Shown: positions 38,956 to 57,345, counted from the first letter of the stretch. The stretch: DNA of 64,000 nt from Macrobrachium rosenbergii (GCF_040412425.1 NC_089781.1:56255968-56319967); one strand, 5' to 3'. Numbers and translations: made by a program. Notes: generated by a model from the sequence alone, not told the origin.

Positions 38956-39182
38956 GACACGGTCGACCTCACCGCGTAACAACTTCTCGCTGCTGGGAGA
39001 AAGAGCGCTGGTGAACTGGTACAATACATGTACGAAATGCCGGGGTCTAAGCGATGTCAGGCAGGGCAGCCAATCGGGACTACAACGTCTACCCCAAAAC
39101 CAAATCAAAGTCCTTCAAAAGAAGGCATCACGGCGACCCCATATAAAAATGGGAACAAGCTGGGAAGAAGAAGAAGAAGAAA
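38955..39182 (+). mobile_element. (GAA)n-tailed short element abutting the broken Penelope
   Basis: GC-richer insert-like block beginning CACGGTCGACCTCACCGCG and ending GGGAACAAGCTGGGAAGAAG with a GAA repeat tail. A simple-repeat tail of this kind is typical of retroposed SINE or LINE ends; the family is inferred. Confidence 0.5.
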
Positions 39183-40035
39183 ATATGTTGTCGTGCGCTT
39201 GGTACATTCCATTCTTCTGATATAACACACCTGCAGTAGTCTTCGAATACTACCAGACGATTCAGGGAGGGTAAAAAACATGACAGTATCCTGAATCTCG
39301 TTCTGAGGCAAAAATAAATAAATAAATCAATCAATAAATAAAAAATAAATGAAATAAAAGCGAAATCATTGTTAAATGCATCGCTTGCAATAACGGGTCT
39401 TAAACAACCTCTTTCATGTGAATGGTCTTATGCATGTATTAAAATCCATTCAATGTTTTTCATATTTTTAGAGAATATTTATGTTGCTCCAATTCTAATG
39501 CTATATCTTTGCATATCTGGATTATTTGAAATACATTAAAATTAAAGCAGTGGACTTTATAATGACTTCTGTTTCTGTCTGTTTCTCTTTCATTATTTAT
39601 TTAACTAACTCTCTACGCACCTAACAAATTACCAGAAAAGAAGAGATTGAATTAAAGGGGACTTCTTCTACTTATTCAATAGTGCATCCTTTCTTGAAAC
39701 GCACACGCACACGCACACACACACACCAACAGCGGCAGAATTTTTTGAAAGCAGATGAAATTTAATAATCTATCTTATTTTTTTTAGTTTAAGTGCTGCA
39801 TTTCTTCAGTTCTTAGAAAAAAAGAGAATTGTTATTGATAAACAAACCTTCCCCTCAAATGCTGTTGCTAGAAAGCCTGATGTCTGATTATTGTGGACTC
39901 AGTGCATAGATTCACAAACAGGGTATTTGATCTCACTGAGCACATCTTTTAACGCCTGTTCACGTTAGTTGATGGATGTCCTATAGAAAGCCACAGAATC
40001 CGCTTTCACACTTTGGTGGTCATTTTATGACTTAC
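39183..40035. other. intronic sequence, no gene seen
   Basis: AT-rich with an AATA-rich patch at 39312-39360 and a short (CA) run at 39702-39726, up to the A2M exon donor. Confidence 0.5.
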
Positions 40036-40220
40036 CGGCGGGAACGTGAATATTTTCCTTGATGATTGGGGGATTGATCGCTGTGTCGCTGATGCTTCTG
40101 TAATCCTCTCCGAAACTGACGTCAATGCTTCCCTCTGGGGCATCAGGGTCCGTCACAAAAATGCAGAACTGAGTCTTACTTCCCACTGTCACCTCTCTCG
40201 GCGTTGTTATCAGGTAGCCT
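40036..40220 (-). CDS. A2M family gene, exon 1 in window (MG1)
   Basis: Minus-strand exon of 185 bp after the acceptor ATTTTGCAG and before the donor GTAAGT. It starts with one base of a split codon, then 61 codons GYLITTPREVTVGSKTQFCI to IIKENIHVPA, and ends with a single G that completes Gly with the exon at 19924-20165 (GA...). The start GYLITTPREVTVGS fits the first strands of MG1 in A2M/CD109 proteins ('YLvtaPkvlraGs'). The upstream exon(s) carrying the start codon and signal peptide should end two bases into a codon; I could not find one between 40221 and 64000. The next intron is 19870 bp. Confidence 0.9.
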
Positions 40221-40614
40221 CTGCAAAATATGGGAAGCAAATAAGATGATTTTTTTAGTCGTAACAAATGTTTAGATTAAAAAAGAAAAGCAATGTAACA
40301 ACTATGAACGCTACATCGGAAGAGCAAATCATCAACAACGGCTAGAGTCCGGATCGAGCAAGGCTAACTGCAACTGGGCTGGAGAACATAGGCAAACCAA
40401 ACAATTCCAGAGACGAGGCAGTTTCCTGAAAGTGACGACAGTCACAGACGTAGGTTTTGTAAGATTTATTTGACCTTCAGTTAATTGCTGTGAGTGAACA
40501 TTTCCCCCCCAAAAAAATGTTTCTTACACTGATGAGTTTGAACTAATCAAAACTTGTTTTCTAGACAAGCTTGCCACCTGCTGAAATAATATAAAAATAA
40601 TAATATCACTATAT
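40221..40614. other. upstream intron sequence, no gene seen
   Basis: No recognisable exon or repeat. Confidence 0.5.
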
Positions 40615-42372
<1,758 letters not shown>

Positions 42373-42888
42373 TTTACTGTAAGAGAATACGATAGAAAAA
42401 TAACGGGAAGAAGTTCCAAACGCGTTCACGTTTATTCCGGCATTGTCGGCCACGGATGACACAGCTTTCAGATGGATAAGAAAAGGTGATCATAAGGAGC
42501 AAGAACACCAGATACCTACAGTAAATACCAGAGGGTAATAAGGAAAGATGATCCGGGATGATCCGGTCAGCAGCTGAGAAGCCAGGCTCAGCGCTGAGAA
42601 CTATGAAAAGGGTAACCAAACAATCACTATTACAGCTAAATACTAATTTCTGTCTTTATATTTATTAGAAGATTTTTTTGCATAAAAGCATAAAATCTAA
42701 ACAGTCCAAGGCTAAAGTTAAAAAAATCTCAGTGTTTGGCCTGACAATAAGATTTACTGACATTCCATTTCAGTGAGCTTTCACACGGAACTATGACCTT
42801 GTTTCACTCCACTTAATATGATTTATAAACCTGAGAATGTGTAACATCTACACGAGAATAATCGGTACTTAGTTTTCGTATACCTTAT

Positions 42889-46112
<3,224 letters not shown>

Positions 46113-46114
<2 letters not shown>

Positions 46115-46506
46115 TAATACAAATGCCCTTTAGTATCCAATTCGCTCTATATAATATATGAATGAAATTTTTATCATAATAATTCGTCGTGATTCGAACC
46201 ACAAGAACATTAAGCACAAACAGTGACGCCTCAATAGTATCCAATTCGTTAATATATTATTTCCGGAAATAATATATTTTCACATATATGTTACCCTTAG
46301 GGAATTTTTAGTTGATAATAAGTTCGTCGTCTTGTGAGCTATATATACGGAAGAACAAGAACACAGGACTACAGTGACGCCTCAATATCCAATTCCACTT
46401 CCTCGGGTAACATATATGTTAATATATTATTTCCAGCGACGGACGAGGATCCTCAGGTTATTATCAACTTAAAAATTCCTCGGTGGATATTAAAGGACAT
46501 TTGTTA
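46113..46506. mobile_element. short element with inverted ends, related to the SINE at 28297
   Basis: Left end ACAAATGCCCTTTAGTATCC and right end (inverted) ACAAATGTCCTTTAATATCC are inverted copies. Internal blocks CAGTGACGCCTCAATA and TATCCAATTC occur twice, and CGTGATTCGAACC resembles a tRNA box B. It lies between two (TA)n tracts. Confidence 0.6.
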
Positions 46507-46536
46507 ATTGTTTGTTTTTCTGATTGTAATGAATCT

Positions 46537-46538
<2 letters not shown>

Positions 46539-46612
<74 letters not shown>

Positions 46613-46625
46613 ATATATATATATA

Positions 46626-46675
<50 letters not shown>
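46539..46675. repeat. (TA)n microsatellite
   Basis: TA run with short GTTA and ACTG interruptions. Confidence 0.97.
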
Positions 46676-46680
<5 letters not shown>

Positions 46681-46997
46681 ATAATCGTAAAAGAGTTGAA
46701 ACTGACGAAAATAAGGATTGCTCCTGGAATCTTGAGAAACTGAGTGGAGAGTCAAAAATGGAACATTAGAATACAGGTCTAGGAGGAAGTGTCTTTTTGG
46801 ATGCAACATTTTGTTTATCTTTTAAATAAAGTCAGAAGTCTAAAAGTATATCAGCGAGCAGACTGAGGCCTAGTGTGCAGTCTCATAACACTATCTTGAA
46901 CTTTGGAAATTCATGAGTGGTACAACAGTGCGTCCACTCACTATTGGAGGGGTTGGTTGTGGGTAAGGGGTTAATACATGTGTTTAAAAAAAAAGTA

Positions 46998-47272
46998 AAG
47001 AATACCTTGGTTTAACCAGACCACTGAGCTGGTTAACAGCTCTCCTAGGGCTGGCCCGAAGGATTAGACTTATTTTACGTGGCTAAGAACCAATTGGTTA
47101 CATAGCAACGGGACCTACAGCTTATTGTGGAATCCGAACCACATTATAACGAGAAATGAATTTCTATCACCAGAAATAAATTCTCTAATTCTTCATTGGC
47201 TGGCCGGAGACTTGAACTCGGGCCTAACAGAGTGCTAGCCGAGAACTCTACCGACTCGTCCTAACGGGAACT
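46998..47272 (-). mobile_element. tRNA-derived SINE with conserved core
   Basis: On the minus strand: tRNA-like head with box A-like GTAGAGTTCTCGGCTAGCAC and box B-like CCGAGTTCAAGTC, then a body containing GGTTCGGATTCCACAATAAG, AACCAATTGGTTCTTAGCCA and CAGCTCAGTGGTCTGGTTAA. I remember this body from numerous decapod sequences. Length about 275 bp is typical for a SINE. Confidence 0.8.
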
Positions 47273-47277
47273 ACCTA

Positions 47278-47640
47278 ATATGATTCCAAGCATATGCAGT
47301 TGCATAGTTGGTCCCTCTCCTTTTATGCTTCCTGCAGCTTAGTAGATAAACTGCAGGCCTGTTGCTTCAGTGGTTGGCAACTCAAATCCTCAAGGAAGCG
47401 GTCTCTGTTAGGATCTACTTTCAGGCAATACTGCCGGCTCATAATGTGTCATTATCTTAGTCCCTTGTTGTAAGATTGTTAAAATATATCCACTCATTTG
47501 TTACAGGTGCAGGGTGCCTCCTATGATTTCAAGCAAATACAGCTGCATATCTGGTTCAGAGTGAATAAGGCATTGGGTTACTGTTCCAGTGGTTGGCAAT
47601 TGAACTCCACAAGGAGGAATTTATTGTTAGCATTTCAGTA
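47278..47640. repeat. diverged direct duplication, about 243-bp spacing
   Basis: TGATTCCAAGCATATGCAGT at 47281 and TGATTTCAAGCAAATACAGC at 47524 start parallel segments that both contain CAGTGGTTGGCAA and a CAAGGA block. Confidence 0.65.
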
Positions 47641-49587
47641 GCAAAAACCTGACAAGGAGACTGTTAGTGTTGACTACAGAGATGCTAAATAGACCCTCAG
47701 TTGCTTGTGATAGACTGCTAGTTCAGTGCGATGTGAATTTGAGTTCCAGTAGTTCTTCTCTAAGAATCCTGCCTCCAGTGCCAATGCAGATGGTTACTGA
47801 AGACCATTTTTGTATGCCCAAGTCTCCAAGCCTAAAGGAAACAACTACTAAAGGGCCTCTTGTTTAACAAACATGCTACTGTTACTTCTGCCAGCTCTAC
47901 CTCTTACATCTTGTTAGCTATCCTACAGAGTTCCATTCTACCTGCTTACAAGGACTAACATGTCATCAAGGACGAAAGGACAACTATTAACATGCTTATT
48001 GTTTATTGAGTGTCTAGGTAATACTTTGAGCTGAAGATATATCTCTTCTCGGCAGGTAAGAAATGTGCAGGAAAACTCATAGCAGTAACTCACAGCAAAA
48101 CAGACCCTTTTCTTATGCAGTTTACTTGCTTCATGGATGGAATATAGGGGCTAGCCACAATGCAGGCTGGGTTAAACTGTGTTCATGTAGGTCTCAAGTC
48201 CATCATCGTGTCTTAAGGGTTCCTGAACTGTAGCAACAACAAAGCAATAGAACCATCTATGTGCTAAGGAACCTCAGGCTATGTTGAAGGGCAGATGCAC
48301 GTCCATAATCATGGGGTGAACAGTCCTCCTTTCCTTGGGCTAGTTTTGACGCCACAGTTACCAAACAGTCAGGAATGAAGTTTAATCTTTACCAGTAGCA
48401 TGGTTTTAGGTTCATTTCCCAGCTAAACTAGCAAGTTAAGGGGATAATCATATTAAAAGGTTGGCTTTCAATTCCGTTCTTCAGGTATAAACCAGTACAC
48501 TCGTTCCAATTGTTGGTTTCTTGAAAGAATACAGTCCATCTTAGTAACAGAGTTAGGACAATATTTGTATTATGATCCTTAGACATCACTCTCCCTCTTG
48601 TGCAAACGGGAACTCCTCTAACAAACAGCCCAAGGATTTTTTTTATGTGAATACAGCGTAGGGCTTTTCGGAGGATTGGTTCTTGAAGGACGAAACAATT
48701 ACTCAGTAGGGTGATAGTTGCCTGTGGGCAGCGCAACTAGAGGAAGAGACAGCAACTAAAAAGTCTGTCTTTGACCAAAGCTCAGAAATCTTACTCAGGA
48801 GGGCATACCCTTGTGAGAGGGTGCGAAATAATGAGCAGGAAGACAAGTACTGCTGGTTTATTGATGAAGTGGCCCGCTTCTAAAGCGGCGTGCGGACATC
48901 TGCGTATACGCAGAGACCACGAGTACAAAAATTTACAAGTGACCTTAGGTCAAACTATTTCTCTACACAAAACAGGACAGGTACATATAGAAAACATGAT
49001 GATTAACAACAGCTGGTTGGACATAAAAATACTCTGTCACATATACGTGATACAAGGGCAAATGAACAGGTAATAAATATACAAATCACAATAATGATAA
49101 TAAGACTGTGTATGTGTGACCTCAGGTCGGCTGTGAAGCCACCGCAGAAAATGGGATGTTCATCACAGAGAACCCGTTGAGCGGGGACTTTACACCCTTT
49201 TAGAAATGTTTGAAAGTTTCTATACATTGCAGAAAATAATAATTGTAAAGGAACTGTTGACGCGTCCCAGAAATACGAGAGGCACTCTCATAACTGGTAA
49301 AACAATAAATGAAGTACGGAAATAACTGGCGAGCCGTCGCATACTTACGAACATAAAAACCCGGGAAAATACGATAAGAGTAAAGTAAAACGGAACTAAA
49401 AAAAAAAGCTACATAACTGACGTTATCAAAACAGATATCAATGAAATTAGAAATCTAGTTTAATGAATTTTGCACTCTATGATTACATGAGATCATAGCT
49501 TTTAATGTGGAAGATTCTTATGACACTCTTTCATAATTAGACATTAGCTAGGTTTATGATAAAAAAGGCCATAATTTATTCATACGA
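47641..49587. other. non-coding stretch, no gene seen
   Basis: Mixed unique-looking sequence. Open frames at 48428-48736 and 48771-49073 lack recognisable domains. Confidence 0.4.
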
Positions 49588-49621
49588 GACGTTTCGCACA
49601 TGTACTATGTGCATCTTCAAT
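49588..49621 (-). ncRNA. hammerhead-like ribozyme relic
   Basis: On the minus strand ATTGAAGAT, a perfect 6-bp stem GCACAT/ATGTGC around AGTAC, then GAAACGTC. Core 1 differs from CUGANGA only at the first position. The following AT-rich sequence to about 49760 resembles a Penelope terminal region, with no coding part nearby. Confidence 0.5.
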
Positions 49622-49972
49622 CTGCACATATAACAAATTTCGTTAAAATTTACAAAAAACTATTTAAAAAGATAAAGTTAAGAGGAAAAAAAATTTATTT
49701 ACAAAAATTAAAATTAATATAACTTGAAATGCATACAGTAAAAAGAAACCAGTGCTCAACAAACCACTCAAAGGAGAAGGAGAAGAACGAATGACCAAGA
49801 CCTGACCCCACCCTACGACTTTATCACTGGTTAATAGGGGTATTAATAGGGCGTTAACTCATATTGGGGAGTGTTTAGGGATATATTAATGTGTATAGTG
49901 TAAAGTAATTGCGGTATCTTGACCGCTTGTGTGTGTTAAAACATGCGAAGATACATGCGAGAGTGTGTTCTT

Positions 49973-50021
<49 letters not shown>

Positions 50022-50661
50022 GTTGGTGAGAGGATTCACACGCAGTTGAGCGGAGGTGTATGTAAGTGTTATAATTTTTTTTATTATTGTTATTTCAATG
50101 TCAAATTGGACTTTTCATTACACTGCAACTAATTTTTTGGGGCAGTGGCTGTAGTGATGGCATCGCCTGAGTGACGTGTCAGTGACGTCATTAGTTCGTG
50201 CGGAGCGTCTTCCCTTCTCTGCCATGCCTGTATGCAGCGCACTTGCATTGTGGGCGTGTCTTATATATCTTTTGTTTTTTATATAGCAATCGGCAGTTTG
50301 CATTGGCATTTAGGGTTTAATAAAAGGGAATATTTTATTGTTGTATCATTTCTGGGGACTTTGATAATTGGGTAGGAATTTATTTGACATTTGTTGAATT
50401 ACTGTGTGCAAATATTTCTTATGCAAGTGTGTATACATTTCTTAGTGTTTTTTAACTGTTTTTTTTTATTTTTATACGCGCGTGTATGTAAAGTGGGTGT
50501 GGTTGCTATAAGCTTATTCAGCAATCTAGTGCCCTGGTGACAGGAGAGGCGAGCTTGCCACCTTGGGGTTTGCGCTAAGCGTTTTTTTTTTTTTTGTAGG
50601 CTTCAGCAGGCTTTGGACTAGGTGACAGAGGGAGTGAAGTGTTGCTCTGAGGGGGACGAAT

Positions 50662-50663
<2 letters not shown>
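49622..50663. other. possible LTR-element leader; otherwise no gene seen
   Basis: A (CT)n run at 49978-50018. At about 50534-50549 the sequence TGGTGACAGGAGAGG is close to the tRNA-Leu primer-binding site TGGTGTCAGGAGTGG used by some LTR elements, which would fit the retropepsin remnant downstream. No LTR pair was found. Confidence 0.35.

Positions 50664-50727
<64 letters not shown>
50664..50727. repeat. (CT)n microsatellite
   Basis: Long pure CT run within the same region. Confidence 0.97.
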
Positions 50728-50733
<6 letters not shown>

Positions 50734-50779
50734 TCTCGTGCGTGTGCGCGCGCGTGTCTGTCTGCCCGAGACCCATTTT

Positions 50780-51301
50780 CAATACGTGAGAGTGGAAGTG
50801 AAAGTTCCTCTTGTGGATTTTTCGAGGGGATCTTGTGATCGGCAGACATTGTCTAAAGACCGATCAGTTGTAGAGGAAAACTTGATGGGTGTTTCTTGGG
50901 ATATAGGACTTTTGGGAGAACCCTCAGGGTCAAAGCCAGTCGTAATGGGTGCCTCTATTAATCTGATGAATTATGAGTTGTTCAGGTCGATGTTTCCCGA
51001 TCGCTCTTTGAAACCTCCTAGGGAAAGTGTATGCAACTTTCAAGCAAATAGGTTACAGATTTTGGGATACGTAGATGTTGATTTTTCTCTCGGCGGTAGA
51101 TCTTTGAGAGAACCATTTTTGGTTATACAATGGGGTGCTTTGGGAAATACTTTGTTACTGGGTCATTCAGCATGTCGGAGACGAAAGATATCAGTTCATA
51201 CAGGAGTATGTGGTATAACTGTGGGAGTGCCTGGGGTGTTTGTGCCGTATGAGGGGACAGATGTGGGTGTGGGGGATGATGATGGATCGGGTGTACATTA
51301 A
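50780..51301 (+). pseudogene. retropepsin-like remnant of an LTR retrotransposon
   Basis: A plus-strand open frame reads KPVVMGASINLMNYELF, FPDRSLKPP, LQILGYVDVDFSLGG, EPFLVIQW and NTLLLGHSACRRRKISVH. The order (active-site loop, flap region, hydrophobic strand, 'LLG.d.L...gi.i' end) fits the aspartic protease of gypsy-type elements. The catalytic Asp-Thr of the DTGA loop is replaced (VMGA), so it cannot be an active protease. No reverse transcriptase follows in any frame to 52330. The N-terminal part before about 50830 overlaps low-complexity sequence and is probably not coding. Confidence 0.45.
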
Positions 51302-52330
51302 ATCTTTGGACAACAGGAGAGCTATGTGATGACCTGTCAGTGGCTCTTGCGGCAGGTGCATTTGTGCTGACATTGGAATTTGCTCAGTCGGTGGCAGAGA
51401 ACTATTTGGTCATGGTCCCAGCACATGGAAACAGCATGTTAGAGTGTTGAACCAATGCACCGGAAGTGCCCAGATTCCGGTGGGGTATGTGCGTGTGTGT
51501 GTTCGATCTCTTATGAGATATTTATGAGAGGAACAGTGACTCTCACGGGGGAGACTGCCTTGACCTTGAGTGGCTCATGTGTGTGTTTAGCCTGGTGTAG
51601 TGTTTAAAGATCGCCACTATGAAGGTAGCCTATTATTTATAGCCATAGAACATAAGTAAAATCAGCCAGTGACATTTGTACCTTTTTCAGACTTTAGAGG
51701 GAAAACTCCCGGTTTGGAAGCAGTGAAACTGAACGATGTCTACATAGTGAATTTGCCCATTTGTGCATTTTTTATTTCTGTCTTGAATATGCACATTCAT
51801 TCCAGGTTTTAATATAATGAAATATTTCTTCCAACAGGAATCGAACATCGTCCTGGGTGGAGGAATATTTGGAAGTGGTGTTTTTATTCTTACATACGAT
51901 ATGACTTTTACTGTGGTCTTTACGACTTTATTACTTTGCTTGATGACCAGGGTGTTCTTCACTAGTATTGCTCGGCATAGAATAATGACTATGCTTGTTG
52001 GTGAAACACTATTTCCTCTAGTTATGTTTTACATTGACAGGGGGTGTGGATCACACCATTTCATGACTGTAGCTTTTGCTGAATCACTTTCGTTAAATTT
52101 GTCAATAAAGTCTAGTTTTGTATATCAGTGTCTCATTTCAGTAGGCCGTTGTGTAAAGGTAGGTTTAGCGAGAGTCCTTTGATGTAGGAGAAGGGATCTG
52201 CTGACCCAAGGAAGAGCCACGGCTACCACAGACATCTCAAGAAAAGTGAGATGCTTGATTCTGTTTTTAGAACACATACATCAATAAAAGATGACCCTTC
52301 CGAACATACATTTATAATGTGCGTGTGTGG
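51302..52330. other. non-coding stretch, no gene seen
   Basis: A 121-codon open frame at 51817-52182 is hydrophobic but has no recognisable family; I do not call it a gene. Confidence 0.4.
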
Positions 52331-52502
52331 GTAATTGTAATAACCTCAATGATCTCTTAAATTCCCGAATGCTTCACACTTTCTGGATACGTTTGTCACT
52401 TCAAAGCCTGAGATCCAGACTCCCAGGCTATGGATTGACAAGCGTATCCAGAAGTGTGAAAAATTCGAAAAGTTAAGAGGGCATTGTGGTTATTACAATT
52501 AC
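52331..52502. mobile_element. 172-bp hairpin MITE
   Basis: Perfect 15-bp ends GTAATTGTAATAACC / GGTTATTACAATTAC, and further inverted blocks ACACTT.CTGGATACG / CGTATCCAGAAGTGT toward the centre, so nearly the whole unit folds into one hairpin. No coding capacity. Confidence 0.85.
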
Positions 52503-52541
52503 ATAAGTATCTGGTGAAAAGTTACCAGTAGATTCTATGAA

Positions 52542-52623
<82 letters not shown>

Positions 52624-52664
52624 ATTTTATATATACATACATCCATACATATACACAAACACAT

Positions 52665-52757
<93 letters not shown>
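52542..52757. repeat. (TA)n-(GT)n ... (CA)n-(TA)n mirrored microsatellite
   Basis: TA then GT, a TACATACATCC-type linker, then CA and TA. The two halves are inverted, so the tract can form a hairpin. Confidence 0.96.
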
Positions 52758-52759
<2 letters not shown>

Positions 52760-53090
52760 CACTTGAACACGTGATTCATTCATCACACATTATCACAGGT
52801 GAAAAAAGATGAGTTTCTCACCAGTTTCGAATTTATTTCCAAGGCATTGACGAAGGAATGATACACAGTGTTTGAAACCACAATATATATACTACTGAGA
52901 CAGTACTGAGCCGTTTGAGACTACGAATCCACACCTAACAGGTCAGAGGGAGGGGCGAAAAAACTCATCAGCACTACTACCACCTCCGTGCTATTTCTAC
53001 AAATGTGATAATCCTCTTTCCAAACCTCTCTACTGCTTTCCTTAAAATGTAAACATTCTACAAATTTCATATTTTTCCACCTGTGGTAAT

Positions 53091-54445
<1,355 letters not shown>

Positions 54446-54500
<55 letters not shown>
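54446..54500. repeat. (GA)n microsatellite
   Basis: Pure GA run at the edge of the CpG-rich patch. Confidence 0.98.
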
Positions 54501-54504
<4 letters not shown>

Positions 54505-54982
54505 GGTCAAAGCCTCCTCTCGTCAGACTCTCAGCACAAAGAGGAGGGAAATGTGGGGCCGGTGTGAGAGGTGATGTCATGTTTCATTGGAATGTACTGT
54601 ATGCTCGCGCTGAAGGACACAGACTAACGAAGGTCTTTCTTAGAAAATAATCGCAGCAGAAGCCTCAGGATGTTCAGCTCTCATAATTCATAAGTACACA
54701 TCCCTTGCAAGAGAATAACCACACTAAATAACATACCTGGCTGGTGTCAAGGTCAGTTCAGGAAACCAGTTTACTTGAAGAATGACTGCCCTTCTAAGCC
54801 TTATTCCTCTCGGTGGTGTAATGCTCTGCGCTAACACTTTTCATCTTTTCTCTCTGCAGAGCTTTACAGTTTCTCAAATGTACAAACACGTTCACGTTCC
54901 GATAATTATGATCTTCATCGGTATATCATAACTTTTAATTAGTACAAAAAAGACCTCAATGGACTCGTATCGGTATCTTGGC

Positions 54983-54986
<4 letters not shown>
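54501..54986. other. non-coding stretch, no gene seen
   Basis: Remainder of the GC-richer patch to about 54620, then AT-rich sequence. Confidence 0.45.

Positions 54987-55038
<52 letters not shown>
54987..55038. repeat. (CT)n microsatellite
   Basis: Pure TC run. Confidence 0.98.
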
Positions 55039-55175
55039 GTTGATCTGTCAGTTCTTTCATAGATTCTCGAATGAATTAACTCCTACAGCGAGTTCTTATT
55101 TTTCTAATTCACTTAAACACACCGACAGATATCATGCTTCTGCAAAGTCACAAAGTCTCATATATATACTGTATA

Positions 55176-55266
<91 letters not shown>
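55176..55266. repeat. (TA)n microsatellite
   Basis: Pure TA run directly left of the 212-bp element. Confidence 0.98.
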
Positions 55267-55268
<2 letters not shown>

Positions 55269-55288
55269 CAGTGTGTGTGAGTGTGGTG

Positions 55289-55500
55289 TATTCACAAATA
55301 CTAAGCCACCAGTATCTTTAATATCGGATTCAATGGGAATGAAATTATAACTGATAGATCAGGAGTCTACCCATGTTCTGGTTTAGAAACAATGATAAAC
55401 AGTGGCTTTGACTAACCAGCTATCAGAGGGTGGGCCAAAGTTATTCCTCAAATTTAGTAAATCGATATTAAAATAAATTGTGGCTCAATATTTGTGAATA
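55289..55500. mobile_element. 212-bp element with about 45-bp inverted ends
   Basis: Left end TATTCACAAATACTAAGCCA and inverted right end TATTCACAAATATTGAGCCA, continuing with a shared TTTAATATCG. The TTTAATATC block recalls the ends at 28297 and 46113. (TA)n tracts lie on both sides. Confidence 0.75.
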
Positions 55501-55550
55501 TAAAAACACGCGCGTGTAAAAGTGACAAAATTCATATGTACGCACACATA

Positions 55551-55571
55551 TATATATATAAATGCGCGCGC

Positions 55572-55650
<79 letters not shown>

Positions 55651-55653
55651 CAG

Positions 55654-55712
<59 letters not shown>

Positions 55713-55720
55713 TATATAAA
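55551..55720. repeat. (TA)n microsatellite with GCGCGT insert
   Basis: TA runs around a short CGCGCG/GT part and a TACAGTATATGTA interruption. Confidence 0.97.
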
Positions 55721-55855
55721 TATGCGTGCGTGCATCTGTATTTGTGTGTAACTGATACGTTTTGTTACTAATTCATACATGAGTTCTTTATACCCTTAAA
55801 TATTAAGCCGAGGTGAATGCGCTGATCATATATGATATATAGAAAATAATTTCCA

Positions 55856-56185
55856 TGTGAAGGGTAGCGCCGCCAGGGCAGCTGCAGCGTGGTGCACAGA
55901 GGGCATTACTGAAGGGTTTTTGCAGCGCACCTTTTGCCCCGGCTGCACAAACTTTTTACATTTTACTTCACCTCCATTCCCACCCCTTTTCTTCCATCTT
56001 GCTTTCCAACCTCCTTAACTATTACTTTTAGTGCAATTGTGGGTTTTCCTCTAGTTCCACCTTTAGATCCTCGTACTTCGTTTCTTTTATTTTAATATCT
56101 CTCTTTACCCTGCTGTCCAACCACTCCAACGCCCTCTGTTCTGTGTCTTAAGCGCTGAATGGCCGAAAGTGGTCCCGTTCATGTC
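55856..56185 (+). repeat. decapod SINE-like family, copy 2
   Basis: Same order of blocks as 1920-2245: GTGGTGCACAG near the start, GGCATTACTGAAGGGTTTTT, TTTTGCAGCGCACCTTTTGC, a C/T-rich body, and GCTGAATGGCCGAAAGTGG at the end. More diverged than copies 1 and 3. Confidence 0.65.
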
Positions 56186-56300
56186 CCGACCACCTAAATT
56201 TCCTGAAAATCAAAATGGAAAATCGTATGGATGTGAGTCATTTCGAGGTACAATAAATTCGAAATTGAGGCTGTTTGTGTCATACCATTCGATTATACAC

Positions 56301-56537
<237 letters not shown>

Positions 56538-56645
56538 TATATTTCCACAATGGTCCCGTGGATGAAGTATATAAAGATCCTCACGTGAAAATAACAGGAG
56601 ATACCAAGACGGTCAACCTTTATTCCAAATTCATCTTCAGAGTAC

Positions 56646-56950
56646 CAGGGTCGTCATTTAGGGAGGACTGGGGGGGCAACTGCCCCAAGACTCAAGATTG
56701 CCCCCCCAAGCCTCAAATTGCCCCCTCCACCAAGCCCCAAGTAACAGCAGCTGGTTTCCATTATTCCTATCGAAATTCAAATGTCGTCACATTAAGTTAT
56801 ATCTGTCTATCTATTTATCTATTTTATGTGCTTCAAAAAAGCACATAAAATAGCTCAAAATAAAAAAACCCTCAGGTAATTAGGCTCGCTACGCTCGCCA
56901 AACCGCCTTGGGCCCCGCCACCCCATCAAAAATCTGAAATGACGCCCCTG
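56646..56950. mobile_element. 305-bp hAT MITE with perfect 8-bp target duplication
   Basis: Ends CAGGGTCGTCATTT and (inverted) CAGGGGCGTCATTT match at 13 of 14 positions. CAGAGTAC is duplicated on both sides (56638-56645 and 56951-56958). The uninterrupted site is seen in the other Penelope arm, where the same sequence runs straight through AGAGTACTGAACAG. Eight-bp duplications and CAGGG ends are typical of hAT elements. The interior has C-rich blocks and a perfect 12-bp hairpin at 56820-56852, and no gene. Confidence 0.93.
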
Positions 56951-57345
56951 CAGAGTACTGAACAGTTTCAAGAAAACGACCTTGACAAGAAAGCAATATG
57001 GGGTCACAGATAACAATAAAACACGTTAACAAACTACTTAAGCTACTTAAGTGTATAAAAAAAGCATTCTTCAAAACAAAAGCATACTTAGGGCAAATGT
57101 GCAGTTACTACAACTCATAACACAAAATTATCTGTTTGTAAAATGTCTAACAGTTTGTTTTACTTTTGCATCATTTAGAATAAAGCTTTTCAACAATTCA
57201 TCGGTCTTAAAAAGACCATCGCTCTAGTTCATGTTGCTAAAAGAATGAATGAGGCTTCCTTCAACTAACAATCTGTCATGCTTTGACCAACTTTTAAAAA
57301 CTACTCTAGCTGAATTCCAGTGCACAGGGTGTTCAAAGTCTCTTA

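Noticed and set aside
46150..46210. Possible tRNA gene (box B-like GATTCGAACC)
   Set aside because: No complete cloverleaf; it lies inside a SINE-like repeat.
50526..50849. Open frame with a run of Arg-Glu repeats
   Set aside because: Translation of the (CT)n tract on the opposite strand.
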